DNA from: a virus
Strand: one strand, 5' to 3'
IMG/VR virus record: IMGVR_UViG_3300046311_000246
Coordinates: 1-39,315 of that record
Length of the DNA: 39,315 bases
Part shown: positions 16,743 through 25,963 of the stretch, in pieces
Position numbering within the stretch: the first letter of the stretch is position 1
Layout: each line of letters opens with the position of its first letter
Notes under the pieces: model-generated
What the model saw: only the letters and a program-made list of their open reading frames with translations
What the model was told of the DNA's origin: nothing
The model's database searches: none
Translations under genes and position numbers: made by a program

Positions 16743-16964
16743 ATGGCAAGAAAAAAAGCGAAAGTATTAGATAACCCCGATTTAGAAAAAGATTTAGAAA
16801 CTGGGGTTATCATTAACAACAATAAGAGTAATTTAATTAACCGCAAGATGGTTAAAAGGAATATCTTACAAAAGGAAAATGATTTACAAAAATATAAAGA
16901 TTTATGTGAAACTCTAATTCAACGCCTTGAAATCATTGAAGACAAAATTCAACAATCTAATTAA
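16743..16964 (+). CDS. Small lysine-rich coiled-coil protein between virion genes
   Basis: A 73-aa basic protein. The N-terminal half is Lys/Asn-rich (ARKKAKVLDNPDLEKDLE) and the C-terminal half is a continuous coiled coil (about residues 40-72). Its position between the giant baseplate gene and the tail fibre, with its own late motif, suggests a virion or assembly role such as a fibre connector or chaperone. This is inference; no family is recognised. Confidence 0.6.
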   Translation: MARKKAKVLDNPDLEKDLETGVIINNNKSNLINRKMVKRNILQKENDLQKYKDLCETLIQRLEIIEDKIQQSN

Positions 16965-16970
16965 GTTAAA
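16957..16970 (+). promoter_or_regulatory. Putative phage late promoter of the tail fibre
   Basis: Reads CTAATTAAGTTAAA, starting just before the stop codon of the 73-aa gene; 18 nt from the end of CTAATTA to the fibre start. Confidence 0.55.
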
Positions 16971-16981
16971 GTGGAAAAATA

Positions 16982-19900
16982 ATGTCTGAAAAAATTAGAG
17001 ATGGCGTTACTGGTGGGACATACAACACTGGTATAGAGTTTGAAATGTTTGCTCCAACTGGAGACAGATTGGGGGTTACTGGAAAATTCAATCTATTAGT
17101 TGATGAAGTAGGACAAATAACATCTTTAAATACTACAAATAAATCTTCCATAATCAATTCTATCAATGAGGTAAATACGAATGCAAATGCCTCTGTAAAA
17201 TTAAACAGCTCTCCTCAAACGCTTGTTGGATCATACACGTTCGGTAATGCTGTAGGAACATCAAATAATGTTATGTTTAAACATGACGTTGAATTTCAAG
17301 GATCTGTAAGATTTACTGGTGGTGCGGGTGATACCCTAGATTTAAGCAATACTTTTATTGCTTTGGGAGATGATACATCTCTAACACCAGTTGGAGATGG
17401 TGGTCTTATTTTACAAAGAGCCAATAATATACCTGATGCAAGAATTTTTTGGGACGAATCAGAAAATGAATGGAAGATGAAACCTGGTACAGCACTCTCT
17501 TATGGAGTGTTACACAAAGGTAACGTCAACGCAACAGCATTACCTTACATTTTAACGGGAGATCTTAACGCAGGAGATTTAGAATTAATAAGTAATGCAC
17601 CCTTTTTAAGAACAAGAAAATCCAATGGTACATCAAACGGTAAAGTTTGGTCGTTTAATAATTCTACTACGAATGATGATTTACAGATAAGAGGATTATC
17701 GGATAACTTTGCAACACCTTATCAAGCGTACACAATAAACAGAACTTCAGGTTCTATTACAGGGCATCAATTTTTTACAAATGAACTTGAAAGATTAAAA
17801 ATTGATAATACCAATGTAACAAGTACCCTACCAATTTTAGTTAATACTATATCTGAAAGAACATTGAATAATGGTGTTCTTGTTGACAGTTTAATTATCA
17901 AAGATGAAGGTATCTTAAATGGTGCGAATCGACTTGTAAGTTATTTAAATAGCGGAAGTATATTCAATCCCACATCTGCAAATTTAGATTTCACTATTAA
18001 TGGACAAGGTACTGAAGCATTATTCATTGATGCAAGCAGTACACAAATTTTTAATAGATATAATACTTATTTAGACCAAGGGTTGTTTGTTGATACAATT
18101 AACCAAAGAAATTCAAATGGAATAACATTTAATCATTTAGCTAAATTTAATGCCAATATAAATATTTCTAAATCAAACCCCAAAATAGTATTAAACGCAA
18201 CAGATCAAGGCGTTGACAGTAAGAATTGGGAGGTTTATTCCACCTCAGGAACGTTTAGAATCTCAAGTAACAATGATGCGTCAAATGCTCTTAAACAGGC
18301 ATATTCCATAGGCAGAACAGGGAACTCAATAGTTTCTCACTCATGGAATATTGGCGATAATGTAAATCTTCTTTTACAAGGTACTACATTAACTGTTGGG
18401 GATACAGTCAATGATGCCAATCAGCAAATAACATTACAATCCAAAGTTGGCTTCAATACAAGTGTAGTATTTAGACAAAGTGATGGAGTAAAGGGCAGTA
18501 TAGGGTACAGTGATTCAACGAATAGATTTAATATTAGTAGAAATGCGGATGTTGGAGGAGGATTACTTGGGGGGATTTTTATCAGTGAAACTGATGTTCT
18601 AGTTGACAATCTTACACTCAGAGTAGAAACCAGCTTAGAAGCAAATACTATTAACCCTTACTCAGGCAATTTAACTGCATTTGGACAAAATGTTAATATC
18701 ACTGGCATATTATCAACAAATTCCGATAAATTAGTGTTTGGTTCATTTGCTAGTCAAGACGATAGAATTGAATTTGATGAAGCAAGTAATGAATTTAGGT
18801 TTTTTGAAGGTAATGATATATCAAATTCATCTATAAAAACAGGAAACATTCAGCTATTTTCTTCTTCAGCCCCATTAAATACAAAAACAACAGCGATTGA
18901 TGTATTCAACAGTGGTGCATTTGTTATATTCAATATTTCAGATGATGGTGCTACGACAAACAATCTTTATACGATACTTAAAACAGGCATTTCCCCAACA
19001 AGTCATAATTTTTATATTGGGGATGTCATTGAAACAAAAATATCCAATGGTGTATATGAATTTGGTAATGGAACAAACGACAACGCAACAACTATAAAAT
19101 TAGTATCAAAAGACGCATTTAATAATGTTTTGACATTTACACAGGCAGGTGATGCGTTAAAAGGTGATATTGGCTATATAGATTCTACCAATGTGTTTAG
19201 TATTAATAGATACGCCAATTCAGGAGGATCTTTACTTGGAGGTATTAGATTACATGAAACAAGAATAAGTGTTGATACTCTTCCCCTAGAAACGCCTGCA
19301 TCCTTAAAAACAAATAATATATTGGAACTTACTAATAATAATGGCGTTGACATTGATGGTGTTCTAATAAAAGATGGGTCTATAAATTTAGGAACAGGTA
19401 ATGCTATTCAATCTATTGGTGATGTGAATATCGTTTTAGATTCTGATAATAATGCAACAACTAACTTTAACATATATTCCAATTCTATAAATTCCACCAA
19501 CAGATTATTTGGTATAACCGAATTAGGAACTACCACTATAAATTCTGTTTCTGGTGGTGATATTTTAAGTATCGTTGATGCCAATGCTACAAGTGCTGTG
19601 CTAGCTAATCCAATTATAAGCTTTGATTACTCCAACGGTGTTGGGGGTGCTATAACACGGGCAGGATATATAGGATTTGGTACAACATCTAATGACAGTC
19701 TATATGTTCTTAACGATACAGGATCTATTATATTATCAGGTACAAACATTACATTAGATGCTAATAATCTTGATTTAAATACAGTAATAACCACCAGTAA
19801 TAAAAATATCAATATAGGTTCTGGTAGTTTAACCATGGGGCTTAGTGGATTATATTTTGATACAGGCGATATAGTATTAAAACAAAATACATCTGGTGCA

Positions 19901-20557
19901 AATACAATAAGGTTTCAAAGTTCTGGGGGTATGGTATTTAATATTGACGATGACAATAATAATACTGGTAAGGATTTTCAATGGAGACATAACGGTGTTG
20001 GGTACGGCGGATCGCCATTAATGCAATTAGATGATACTGGAATTTTATCTCTATATGGTCGGTTGGATACAAGAAATAATGATATTCACGTTGGTACTGG
20101 TAATTTATCGTTTGCGTCTTTAAATTCAGATTATATTAGTTTCAATGATTCCACAAATGAATTTGCATTTGTCGCTGATGGTGCAACAGCCAGTTCAAAA
20201 ATTGCAGTGGGTACAGTGGATACAAATACTGTTAATACTGCTACAATATTATCATCAAACGGACAAGTTATTTCAACTTGGTGTACGTTTAATGGCACAG
20301 GAACACCACAAATTATAGATTCCTATAATATAAGTTCCATAACAGATAACGGAGTGGGGGATTACACATTAAATTTCACTAATCCTCTCCCTGCTAACTA
20401 CTGTGTTTCAGTATGTGGTGATTTTTCTGGTGGTATATATCAAGTTGCTAGTCCAGCAACAACTTCCGTTAGAATAAGAGCAAGAAGTTTTGATGGAAAT
20501 CTTTTTAACCTAGGTGACCCAACAAGAATTTATGTAACGATTAATTGTAAGCAGTAA
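16982..20557 (+). CDS. Long tail fibre protein
   Basis: A 1191-aa, beta-rich, Asn/Thr/Ser/Gly-rich protein. The N-terminus (MSEKIRDGVTGGTYNTGIEFE) may attach to the baseplate. The shaft repeats fibre-type units such as ARIFWDESENEWKM (about 155), DRIEFDEASNEFRFFEG (about 597) and DYISFNDSTNEFAF (about 1050). The C-terminal 110 residues (TWCTFNGTGTPQIIDSYNIS, then ITDNGVGDYTLNFTNPLPAN) are a tail-fibre tip domain common in phages. Two long internal units are duplicated (18382-18650 and 19050-19320). It probably binds the host receptor. GTGG precedes the start and a late motif lies 18 nt upstream. No fibre chaperone gene is recognised next to it. Confidence 0.85.
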   Translation: MSEKIRDGVTGGTYNTGIEFEMFAPTGDRLGVTGKFNLLVDEVGQITSLNTTNKSSIINSINEVNTNANASVKLNSSPQTLVGSYTFGNAVGTSNNVMFKHDVEFQGSVRFTGGAGDTLDLSNTFIALGDDTSLTPVGDGGLILQRANNIPDARIFWDESENEWKMKPGTALSYGVLHKGNVNATALPYILTGDLNAGDLELISNAPFLRTRKSNGTSNGKVWSFNNSTTNDDLQIRGLSDNFATPYQAYTINRTSGSITGHQFFTNELERLKIDNTNVTSTLPILVNTISERTLNNGVLVDSLIIKDEGILNGANRLVSYLNSGSIFNPTSANLDFTINGQGTEALFIDASSTQIFNRYNTYLDQGLFVDTINQRNSNGITFNHLAKFNANINISKSNPKIVLNATDQGVDSKNWEVYSTSGTFRISSNNDASNALKQAYSIGRTGNSIVSHSWNIGDNVNLLLQGTTLTVGDTVNDANQQITLQSKVGFNTSVVFRQSDGVKGSIGYSDSTNRFNISRNADVGGGLLGGIFISETDVLVDNLTLRVETSLEANTINPYSGNLTAFGQNVNITGILSTNSDKLVFGSFASQDDRIEFDEASNEFRFFEGNDISNSSIKTGNIQLFSSSAPLNTKTTAIDVFNSGAFVIFNISDDGATTNNLYTILKTGISPTSHNFYIGDVIETKISNGVYEFGNGTNDNATTIKLVSKDAFNNVLTFTQAGDALKGDIGYIDSTNVFSINRYANSGGSLLGGIRLHETRISVDTLPLETPASLKTNNILELTNNNGVDIDGVLIKDGSINLGTGNAIQSIGDVNIVLDSDNNATTNFNIYSNSINSTNRLFGITELGTTTINSVSGGDILSIVDANATSAVLANPIISFDYSNGVGGAITRAGYIGFGTTSNDSLYVLNDTGSIILSGTNITLDANNLDLNTVITTSNKNINIGSGSLTMGLSGLYFDTGDIVLKQNTSGANTIRFQSSGGMVFNIDDDNNNTGKDFQWRHNGVGYGGSPLMQLDDTGILSLYGRLDTRNNDIHVGTGNLSFASLNSDYISFNDSTNEFAFVADGATASSKIAVGTVDTNTVNTATILSSNGQVISTWCTFNGTGTPQIIDSYNISSITDNGVGDYTLNFTNPLPANYCVSVCGDFSGGIYQVASPATTSVRIRARSFDGNLFNLGDPTRIYVTINCKQ
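18382..18650 (+). repeat. Tail-fibre internal duplication, copy 1
   Basis: About 90 codons including ITLQSKVGFNTSVVF, KGSIGYSDSTNRFNISR and GGGLLGGIFISET line up with copy 2 in the same order and spacing. Confidence 0.7.
19050..19320 (+). repeat. Tail-fibre internal duplication, copy 2
   Basis: IKLVSKDAFNNVLTF, KGDIGYIDSTNVFSINR and GGSLLGGIRLHET match copy 1 at roughly half of the residues, which points to an old duplication in the fibre shaft. Confidence 0.7.
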
Positions 20558-20562
20558 AATTT

Positions 20563-20982
20563 ATGGATATACATTTTAACCCAAATGAAATCATGCTAAA
20601 AATAGAGAGAATTGATTTAGCCATGGTTCATTTTAAAGAAACTCTATCAATCATTAAAAGTAATGATGAGGATATTACTAATATTGAAAAACATATTATT
20701 AATATCACAAATGAATTGAGGGATATTCGTAAAGATGTTAAATATATTGAGGATAAACTTCACACTAAACTTATTTCAATAGAAGATAACAACAATAAAC
20801 TACATAAAAAATTAGAAACTGTTATAGAAAAAATACAATCTGAAAAAGAAAACAATACTTTAAATCTTCTCAATAAAAATAAATTAGTTACATTATTGGT
20901 TTCCATAATATCCTTATTGTTTATATCATCTAATGAGAAGACCCAAGAAATATTAACTAAGATTTTAGCAATGATATTATAA
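20563..20982 (+). CDS. Coiled-coil protein with C-terminal membrane segment (lysis candidate)
   Basis: A 139-aa protein 5 nt after the fibre gene. Residues 1-100 are a charged helix with heptad-like spacing (repeated NEIMLKIERID, NITNELRDIRKDVKYIEDKL). A hydrophobic segment follows at about 107-122 (LVTLLVSIISLLFISS), then a short amphipathic tail. A coiled coil plus one membrane helix next to a small polytopic membrane protein after the fibre gene recalls the position of lysis genes in T4 (holin t follows the fibre genes). It could be a spanin-like or holin-regulating protein, or a fibre-related membrane protein; no family is recognised. Confidence 0.55.
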   Translation: MDIHFNPNEIMLKIERIDLAMVHFKETLSIIKSNDEDITNIEKHIINITNELRDIRKDVKYIEDKLHTKLISIEDNNNKLHKKLETVIEKIQSEKENNTLNLLNKNKLVTLLVSIISLLFISSNEKTQEILTKILAMIL

Positions 20983-20984
20983 CA

Positions 20985-21284
20985 ATGAACATATTTTTTT
21001 ATCTCTGTATTTTTATATTCGTAGCCAATATTATAATTGGGTTGTACATATCAAAGCAAATCATAGATAAAACCCACCCTCTTATATACAGTTTTTTGTT
21101 ATACACCATTACAATGTCATTATATTTTACGATAGTAACGTGTAGTTGTCATTTTATTCTTCTAGAACATAATATAATTCAGATAATAACAAAAGTTACA
21201 ATATCGGTATTTATTCTTTTATTTTACTACATTTTGTTATTTAAATCGAAAACTTTAAGTTCGGTAAAAAATTTGACAAATTAA
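20985..21284 (+). CDS. Small polytopic membrane protein, putative holin
   Basis: A 99-aa, very hydrophobic protein with three likely membrane helices (about residues 3-22, 32-54 and 64-88) and a short positive C-terminus (FKSKTLSSVKNLTN). Size and topology fit a class I holin, and its place directly after the tail fibre and a coiled-coil membrane protein supports a lysis role. No endolysin lies in the window, so this stays a topology-based guess. The TTGACA box of the phoH promoter overlaps its end. Confidence 0.5.
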   Translation: MNIFFYLCIFIFVANIIIGLYISKQIIDKTHPLIYSFLLYTITMSLYFTIVTCSCHFILLEHNIIQIITKVTISVFILLFYYILLFKSKTLSSVKNLTN

Positions 21285-21301
21285 AATAAAGCATCTATAA
21301 T
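21273..21301 (+). promoter_or_regulatory. Consensus sigma70-type promoter of phoH
   Basis: TTGACA (21273-21278), a 17-nt spacer and TATAAT (21296-21301) form a perfect consensus 23 nt before the phoH start, partly inside the end of the upstream gene. Confidence 0.85.
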
Positions 21302-21324
21302 TTAAGTAATCATTTAGGAATAGC

Positions 21325-22050
21325 ATGGTTCGACAATACAAATCAAAAACTAAAACATCTCTATTAATAGATAGTGATGAAAAAATACCAAATACAGGTA
21401 AATACAACCCCCCTTTTGAACTAACAAGTAAACAGAAAAATATAAAAACCGCTTTTTCCAAGAATCATATAATTCTTGATGGTTCAGCAGGTACTGGTAA
21501 AACATACATTTCTCTTTATTTATCATTACTTGCTCTACAAGAAAAAAAGTTTGAAAAAATCATTATTGTGAGAAGTCCACAACAGACGGTGGAGGTAGGT
21601 TTCTTACCAGGTGGTATAGATTTTTCAACGGACGGTGCTAAATTAGCACCTTTTTTAATACCCTATGAAAACATTGTAAATGAAATTGCAGGTAAGGGTT
21701 TTTGGTTTAGTAATTTTGGTAAAAGAATTATATTTGAACCTGGTGTTGCAATAAGAGGATTAACTTTTGACAATGCTATTGTTTTTGTTGATGAAGCACA
21801 GAATTTTAATTTTCATGCGTTGGACAGCATTATTACAAGACTTGGTAAAAATAGTAAATTCATCATGGCGGGGGATTACTATCAAACAGATTTAAAGAAA
21901 TCCCATGATAAAAATGGTTTTTTAGACTTTTTAAATATCCTAGAGAATGTTGATTACTTTACAAGATTTACCTTTGCACATAAAGATATTGTGCGAAGTG
22001 AATTGGTAAAATCATATATTATTGCAAAAGAGAACTATCAAAAACCCTAA
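21325..22050 (+). CDS. phoH: PhoH-like P-loop ATPase
   Basis: The 241-aa protein has Walker A GSAGTGKT (53-60), Walker B AIVFVDEAQN (151-160), the LTSKQKNIKTAF segment before the P-loop and IIIVRSPQQTVEVGFLPG after it, all typical of PhoH. The conserved FIMAGDYYQTDL (GDxxQxDL) motif follows. PhoH-like proteins are widespread in phages; they are ATPases related to superfamily 1 helicases and are linked to RNA metabolism or phosphate stress, with unsettled phage function. It has its own consensus promoter, so it is probably expressed separately from the late genes around it. Confidence 0.92.
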   Translation: MVRQYKSKTKTSLLIDSDEKIPNTGKYNPPFELTSKQKNIKTAFSKNHIILDGSAGTGKTYISLYLSLLALQEKKFEKIIIVRSPQQTVEVGFLPGGIDFSTDGAKLAPFLIPYENIVNEIAGKGFWFSNFGKRIIFEPGVAIRGLTFDNAIVFVDEAQNFNFHALDSIITRLGKNSKFIMAGDYYQTDLKKSHDKNGFLDFLNILENVDYFTRFTFAHKDIVRSELVKSYIIAKENYQKP

Positions 22051-22057
22051 TTTTCTA

Positions 22058-22086
22058 TTGACAATTTTACTTTTTTATGATTTAAT
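22058..22086 (+). promoter_or_regulatory. Sigma70-type promoter of the flotillin-like gene
   Basis: TTGACA (22058-22063), a 17-nt spacer and TTTAAT (22081-22086), 36 nt before the start codon. Confidence 0.7.
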
Positions 22087-22122
22087 AATAATTGTTAAAA
22101 TATTTTTCAGAAAGTTAATAGA

Positions 22123-23469
22123 ATGACTATTTCATTTTTTTATATTATAAGTGGCTTAATTATAGTTACTTTATGTGCATTGGGTGCTTGGGTAACAAGC
22201 CTAAGGCGTGTCGTAAGCACTAATGAAGTGCATATAATCCAAAGCTCAAAAACGACAATTTCATTTGGTAAAGATGAAATGTCAGGTAACAGTTATTATG
22301 AATTTCCAAGTTGGATACCCGTTATAGGTATAAATGTTATTAAATTGCCAGTCAGTGTTTTTAGTTTAAGATTAAATAATTATGAAGCTTATGATAACGG
22401 AAGATTACCATTCGTATTAGACCTAGAGGCTTTTTTTAGAATTGAAAATTCAAATGTTGCCGCTCAACGAGTATCGAGTGTGCAAGAATTAAATAATCAA
22501 TTAACATCAATTTTACAAGGAGCTGCACGAACTATTCTTGCTAGTAAAACTATTGAAGAGATTATGCAAGGTCGTTCTGAGTTTGGAGATGCTTTCACAA
22601 AAGAAGTTAATGAACAATTAAAGGCTTGGGGTGTGGTCACTGTTAAAAATATCGAATTGATGGATATTCGAGATAGCAGAGAAAGTAATGTCATTCAAAA
22701 TATTATGGATAAGAAAAAATCTGAAATAGAAAAAGAGAGTAGAATTGTTGTTGCTTCAAATAAAAAAATAGCTCAAAATGCAGAGATTGATGCTAATAGG
22801 GAAGTCGAATTAAACAAGCAAATGGCTAGTGAACAAATTGGTATTCGTACAGCTGAGAAAGATAAAGCTATTGGTATATCGCAAGAAAAAACCAACCAAG
22901 ACATAAAGGAACAACAAAAAATAACTGCTGAAAAAAGTATGGAAGTTTCGAGAATAGAAAATGTTAAATCTGCGGAGATTAACAAAGACGTTAATATTGT
23001 TAAGGCGGAGGAACAACGTCAAACAGAAATTGTAAAAGCTGAAGGTGAAAAGCAAAAAACTGTCTTGATAGCGGAAGGTAGATTAGAAGCACAAAAACGT
23101 GAAGCTGAAGCTGTGTTGGCTAATGGTAAAGCAAAAGCGGAATCTGAAAAACTATTACAACTTGCTCCTGTAGAGGCTCAAATTGTCCTTGCTAAGGAAA
23201 TTGGTGATAATGGCAACTATCAAAAATACTTAATAACCATAAGACAGATTGAATCGTCCCAGGCTATAGGTATAGAACAAGCAAAAGCATTAGATAAAGC
23301 TGATATTAAAGTTATAGCAAATAGTGGTACTGTTACCAATGGCATCAATTCTATTGGTGATTTATTTACTTCGCATGGCGGTACTTCCATTGCATCTTCT
23401 TTGGAGGGATTAGCACAAAGCCCAATAGGAAAACAAATTATTGATAAGATAACATCAATTAAGAACTAA
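22123..23469 (+). CDS. Flotillin-like SPFH/Band 7 membrane protein
   Basis: The 448-aa protein has one N-terminal membrane helix (about residues 4-24) and an SPFH domain (about 28-185, with VVSTNEVHIIQSS, LEAFFRIENSNVAAQRV, ILQGAARTILASKTIEEIMQ and AWGVVTVKNIELMDIRD). A long Ala/Glu/Lys/Gln coiled coil follows (about 190-345, with flotillin-type EAEAVLANGKAKAESEK), then a short Gly/Ser-rich end. Flotillins form membrane-bound oligomers that organise protein complexes and proteases. In a phage it might alter the host membrane or act in superinfection control or lysis timing, but the sequence does not show which. It has its own promoter and a strong terminator, so it is an independent transcription unit set between late genes. 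Confidence 0.9.
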   Translation: MTISFFYIISGLIIVTLCALGAWVTSLRRVVSTNEVHIIQSSKTTISFGKDEMSGNSYYEFPSWIPVIGINVIKLPVSVFSLRLNNYEAYDNGRLPFVLDLEAFFRIENSNVAAQRVSSVQELNNQLTSILQGAARTILASKTIEEIMQGRSEFGDAFTKEVNEQLKAWGVVTVKNIELMDIRDSRESNVIQNIMDKKKSEIEKESRIVVASNKKIAQNAEIDANREVELNKQMASEQIGIRTAEKDKAIGISQEKTNQDIKEQQKITAEKSMEVSRIENVKSAEINKDVNIVKAEEQRQTEIVKAEGEKQKTVLIAEGRLEAQKREAEAVLANGKAKAESEKLLQLAPVEAQIVLAKEIGDNGNYQKYLITIRQIESSQAIGIEQAKALDKADIKVIANSGTVTNGINSIGDLFTSHGGTSIASSLEGLAQSPIGKQIIDKITSIKN

Positions 23470-23489
23470 TCAAATAACCTTTCGTATTT

Positions 23490-23524
23490 CCCCCTCAAAG
23501 GATTATTCTTTTGGGGGGTTTTTA
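23490..23524 (+). terminator. Intrinsic terminator after the flotillin-like gene
   Basis: CCCCCTCAAAG pairs with CTTTTGGGGGG (11 positions with one mismatch and one G-T pair) around a 7-nt loop, followed by a T run. It is the only clear rho-independent terminator in the window. Confidence 0.9.
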
Positions 23525-23533
23525 TTATAAAAC

Positions 23534-23547
23534 CTAATTAATTTAAA
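23534..23547 (+). promoter_or_regulatory. Putative phage late promoter of the neck operon
   Basis: Reads CTAATTAATTTAAA, with 18 nt from the end of CTAATTA to the gp13-like start, directly after the terminator. Confidence 0.65.
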
Positions 23548-23558
23548 ACGGATTAATA

Positions 23559-24311
23559 ATGGTAACGAAAGCTCAATTAAAAGATAAGGTACTTGCAAAA
23601 CTAGGTCAAGGAGCTATTCGTCCAAATATTACCGATACGCAACTTACCAATGCCATCGATGAAGCAATACAATTCTTTCACGATAGGGTGGAAGATGGTA
23701 CTGAACAAAAATACTACAAGTACCTTATCACGCAAGATGATGTTACAAGAGCGGATAATGCAATTACGTTACCAACACAAATCGTTGATATATTAAAATT
23801 TATACCTGTACGAAAAAGAGCATCTTTATCTATTGAGGATGGTGTTGACGTTTATTCCGCTTTAAATACAGGTGTTATGACAATGAATCATACAAACACC
23901 AGTACAATATCCGATTATTATATAGCCAAGCAATACATTGAATTATTTAAGTCTGTATTTTCCACATCGGACGGTTTCTCTTATTCTAAATTTTCCAATA
24001 GAGTACAACTCGATTTAGAGATTGGTATTGATATTGTAGCGGGGGATTACCTTGTATTTTTAGTGAAGACTATTGTTGATCCTGAAGTACATAATAAAAT
24101 GTATGGGGATAGGTTATTATTAAATTTAGCGACAGCATACGCCTCAAAATATGAAGCAGTAAATCTTACAAAATTAAATGGCATTGATATTCCAGGGGGT
24201 ATCAAATTTGATGTGGCTAGATTGGAAAAAAGAGCGGACGAAGCAATAAGTAAATTTGAGCAAGAAATTGAGAATTATTATAGAATGCCATTAGGGATTT
24301 ATGTTTACTGA
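23559..24311 (+). CDS. 13: Neck protein, T4 gp13-like
   Basis: A 250-aa protein. MVTKAQLKDKVLAKLGQGAI, then ITDTQLTNAIDEAIQFFHD and the KYYKYLIT segment, match gp13-type neck proteins (RQELKDYCLRALG, DDQVEDRIDEALEY in marine T4-like phages). In T4, gp13 and gp14 form the neck that closes the filled head and receives the tail. It is first in the 13-14-15 gene order of T4, which supports all three calls. It overlaps the next gene by one base (TGATG). Confidence 0.8.
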   Translation: MVTKAQLKDKVLAKLGQGAIRPNITDTQLTNAIDEAIQFFHDRVEDGTEQKYYKYLITQDDVTRADNAITLPTQIVDILKFIPVRKRASLSIEDGVDVYSALNTGVMTMNHTNTSTISDYYIAKQYIELFKSVFSTSDGFSYSKFSNRVQLDLEIGIDIVAGDYLVFLVKTIVDPEVHNKMYGDRLLLNLATAYASKYEAVNLTKLNGIDIPGGIKFDVARLEKRADEAISKFEQEIENYYRMPLGIYVY

Positions 24312-25213
24312 TGACAATTAATAATCTAACAGCTTTCGTTGATATTGACGCACAAAATATGTACAAGCAGTTGGCGGATGATATTATCCAAGCTGTTGGA
24401 ACTGATTTTTATTACTTACCAAAAGAACGCTTGGATGTTGATGCTTTCCTAAGAGAAGATATACATAGAGTATTTAAAAATGCGTATATAATTGAAGGAT
24501 ATGTAAAAAACAAAGAACAATATGTTCATACGATTAATGCACAAGCAAAATACGGTATGGATTATAGAGAATATATTACATTATGTATCACTAAAAATAG
24601 ATTCCACCAAGTATTACCTATTGAATTTGCAAGACCACGCACGGGGGATTTAATTTATTCCCCTGTTTATAAGGGTGTATTTACAATTAATTATACTGAA
24701 CATGAAATGCCTTTTTACCAATTACAACAATTAACTTTTTATGAATTATATTTAGAAAGATATGTTTATAATCAAGATACGATTGAAACGGGTATTGCAG
24801 TTGTTGATAATATACAATATGAATATGGCTATCAAATTACAATACAATACACAGATAGGGTCGGTACATTTGTTGTGGGAGATAAAGTTGATCAAACATG
24901 GAGCGGTATCACGATAAGGGGTAAAATAGCAAGTATTGATACGGTAAATAACCGCATGACAATCACTGATATTACATCCAACAATGAATTACAATTAAAT
25001 TTTGTTGTATCTGAAACATATCTAGTATATAAAAGCACAGATAATACTCGAAGATTTGAAATCAGTAAGATTTATGATGTCAATAGCACCTTAGCTACCA
25101 ATGAAACCGATTTAGTAATACCTAATTCTGATCAAGCACAGAATCAAGAGTTAGAAAAAGATATTAAGGATTATATAAATCCTGTACCGTCAAATAACCC
25201 ATTTTGGAGTTAG
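24311..25213 (+). CDS. 14: Neck protein, T4 gp14-like
   Basis: A 300-aa protein. The N-terminal QNMYKQLADDIIQAVGTDFYYLPKE segment matches the YEDLVIEAIKIYGQDVYYLPR signature of gp14, and EYITLCITKNRF matches the later FVVAKRRW-type segment. gp14 works with gp13 in head completion and tail joining. The gene is translated directly from the end of gene 13 and is followed 3 nt later by gene 15. Confidence 0.8.
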   Translation: MTINNLTAFVDIDAQNMYKQLADDIIQAVGTDFYYLPKERLDVDAFLREDIHRVFKNAYIIEGYVKNKEQYVHTINAQAKYGMDYREYITLCITKNRFHQVLPIEFARPRTGDLIYSPVYKGVFTINYTEHEMPFYQLQQLTFYELYLERYVYNQDTIETGIAVVDNIQYEYGYQITIQYTDRVGTFVVGDKVDQTWSGITIRGKIASIDTVNNRMTITDITSNNELQLNFVVSETYLVYKSTDNTRRFEISKIYDVNSTLATNETDLVIPNSDQAQNQELEKDIKDYINPVPSNNPFWS

Positions 25214-25216
25214 TAA

Positions 25217-25951
25217 ATGGCAATAGCAACATATAACGAAGCAACAAGAAAATTACTAACAGCATTTGGTGATTTGTTTAATAATATTACAATACATAGA
25301 AATACCAATAATGGATATAAGCCTGTAAAATTACCAATACATTTTGCACCTGCATCGTATGATTATCTTAATATATTGGAACACCCCAATCTAACAAACA
25401 TTAAACCATCAATAAATTTACCTATCTTAACTTTTGAGATAACACGAATGGAATTGGATTCAAGTCGAAAAGAAAATAGGTATTTTACTAAAACTTCTTG
25501 TGTTGCTAATGCAAATGGAACTTTTGATGTTATTCGTTCACCAACACCATTTATTGTAAATTTCAGTCTTTATTTATATACACATTACCTCGATGATGTT
25601 TATGAAGTACAAGAAAGAATATTTACAGGATTTAATCCCAAGGTTACAGTTCAAATAAAACAGGATAATGGTATAGTTACGCAAGTGCCAATTACTTTTG
25701 CAGGTATATCAAAAACTGATAATTATGAGGGTTCACCAAAAGATAAATCAAGATTAATAATGACTACATTTAGTTTTGATGCTAAGATGGATTTCTATCG
25801 TACAAGTGGGGAAGTAGTGGATGTTATTAAAAAGATAACATTAAAGTATGATTATCCTCCGTCACCTCAAATAGATCATACCACAGAAATAAAGGTTGAC
25901 CCAATAGATGCGGACGTAACGGACAACTGGACAATTATTGTTACTCCTTGA
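25217..25951 (+). CDS. 15: Tail sheath stabiliser / terminator, T4 gp15-like
   Basis: A 244-aa protein with ATRKLLTAFGDLFNNITIHR near the N-terminus (RRYATLMGDLFSNIQIKR in T4 gp15), then KLPIHFAPASYDYL and INLPILTFEITRMELDSSRK, corresponding to the VPITYASKEHF and LPRINLHLVDFSYNA segments of gp15. gp15 caps the finished tail tube and sheath and binds the neck. gp3 has a related fold, but the 13-14-15 order favours gp15. Confidence 0.8.
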   Translation: MAIATYNEATRKLLTAFGDLFNNITIHRNTNNGYKPVKLPIHFAPASYDYLNILEHPNLTNIKPSINLPILTFEITRMELDSSRKENRYFTKTSCVANANGTFDVIRSPTPFIVNFSLYLYTHYLDDVYEVQERIFTGFNPKVTVQIKQDNGIVTQVPITFAGISKTDNYEGSPKDKSRLIMTTFSFDAKMDFYRTSGEVVDVIKKITLKYDYPPSPQIDHTTEIKVDPIDADVTDNWTIIVTP

Positions 25952-25963
25952 TAATAATTTCTC

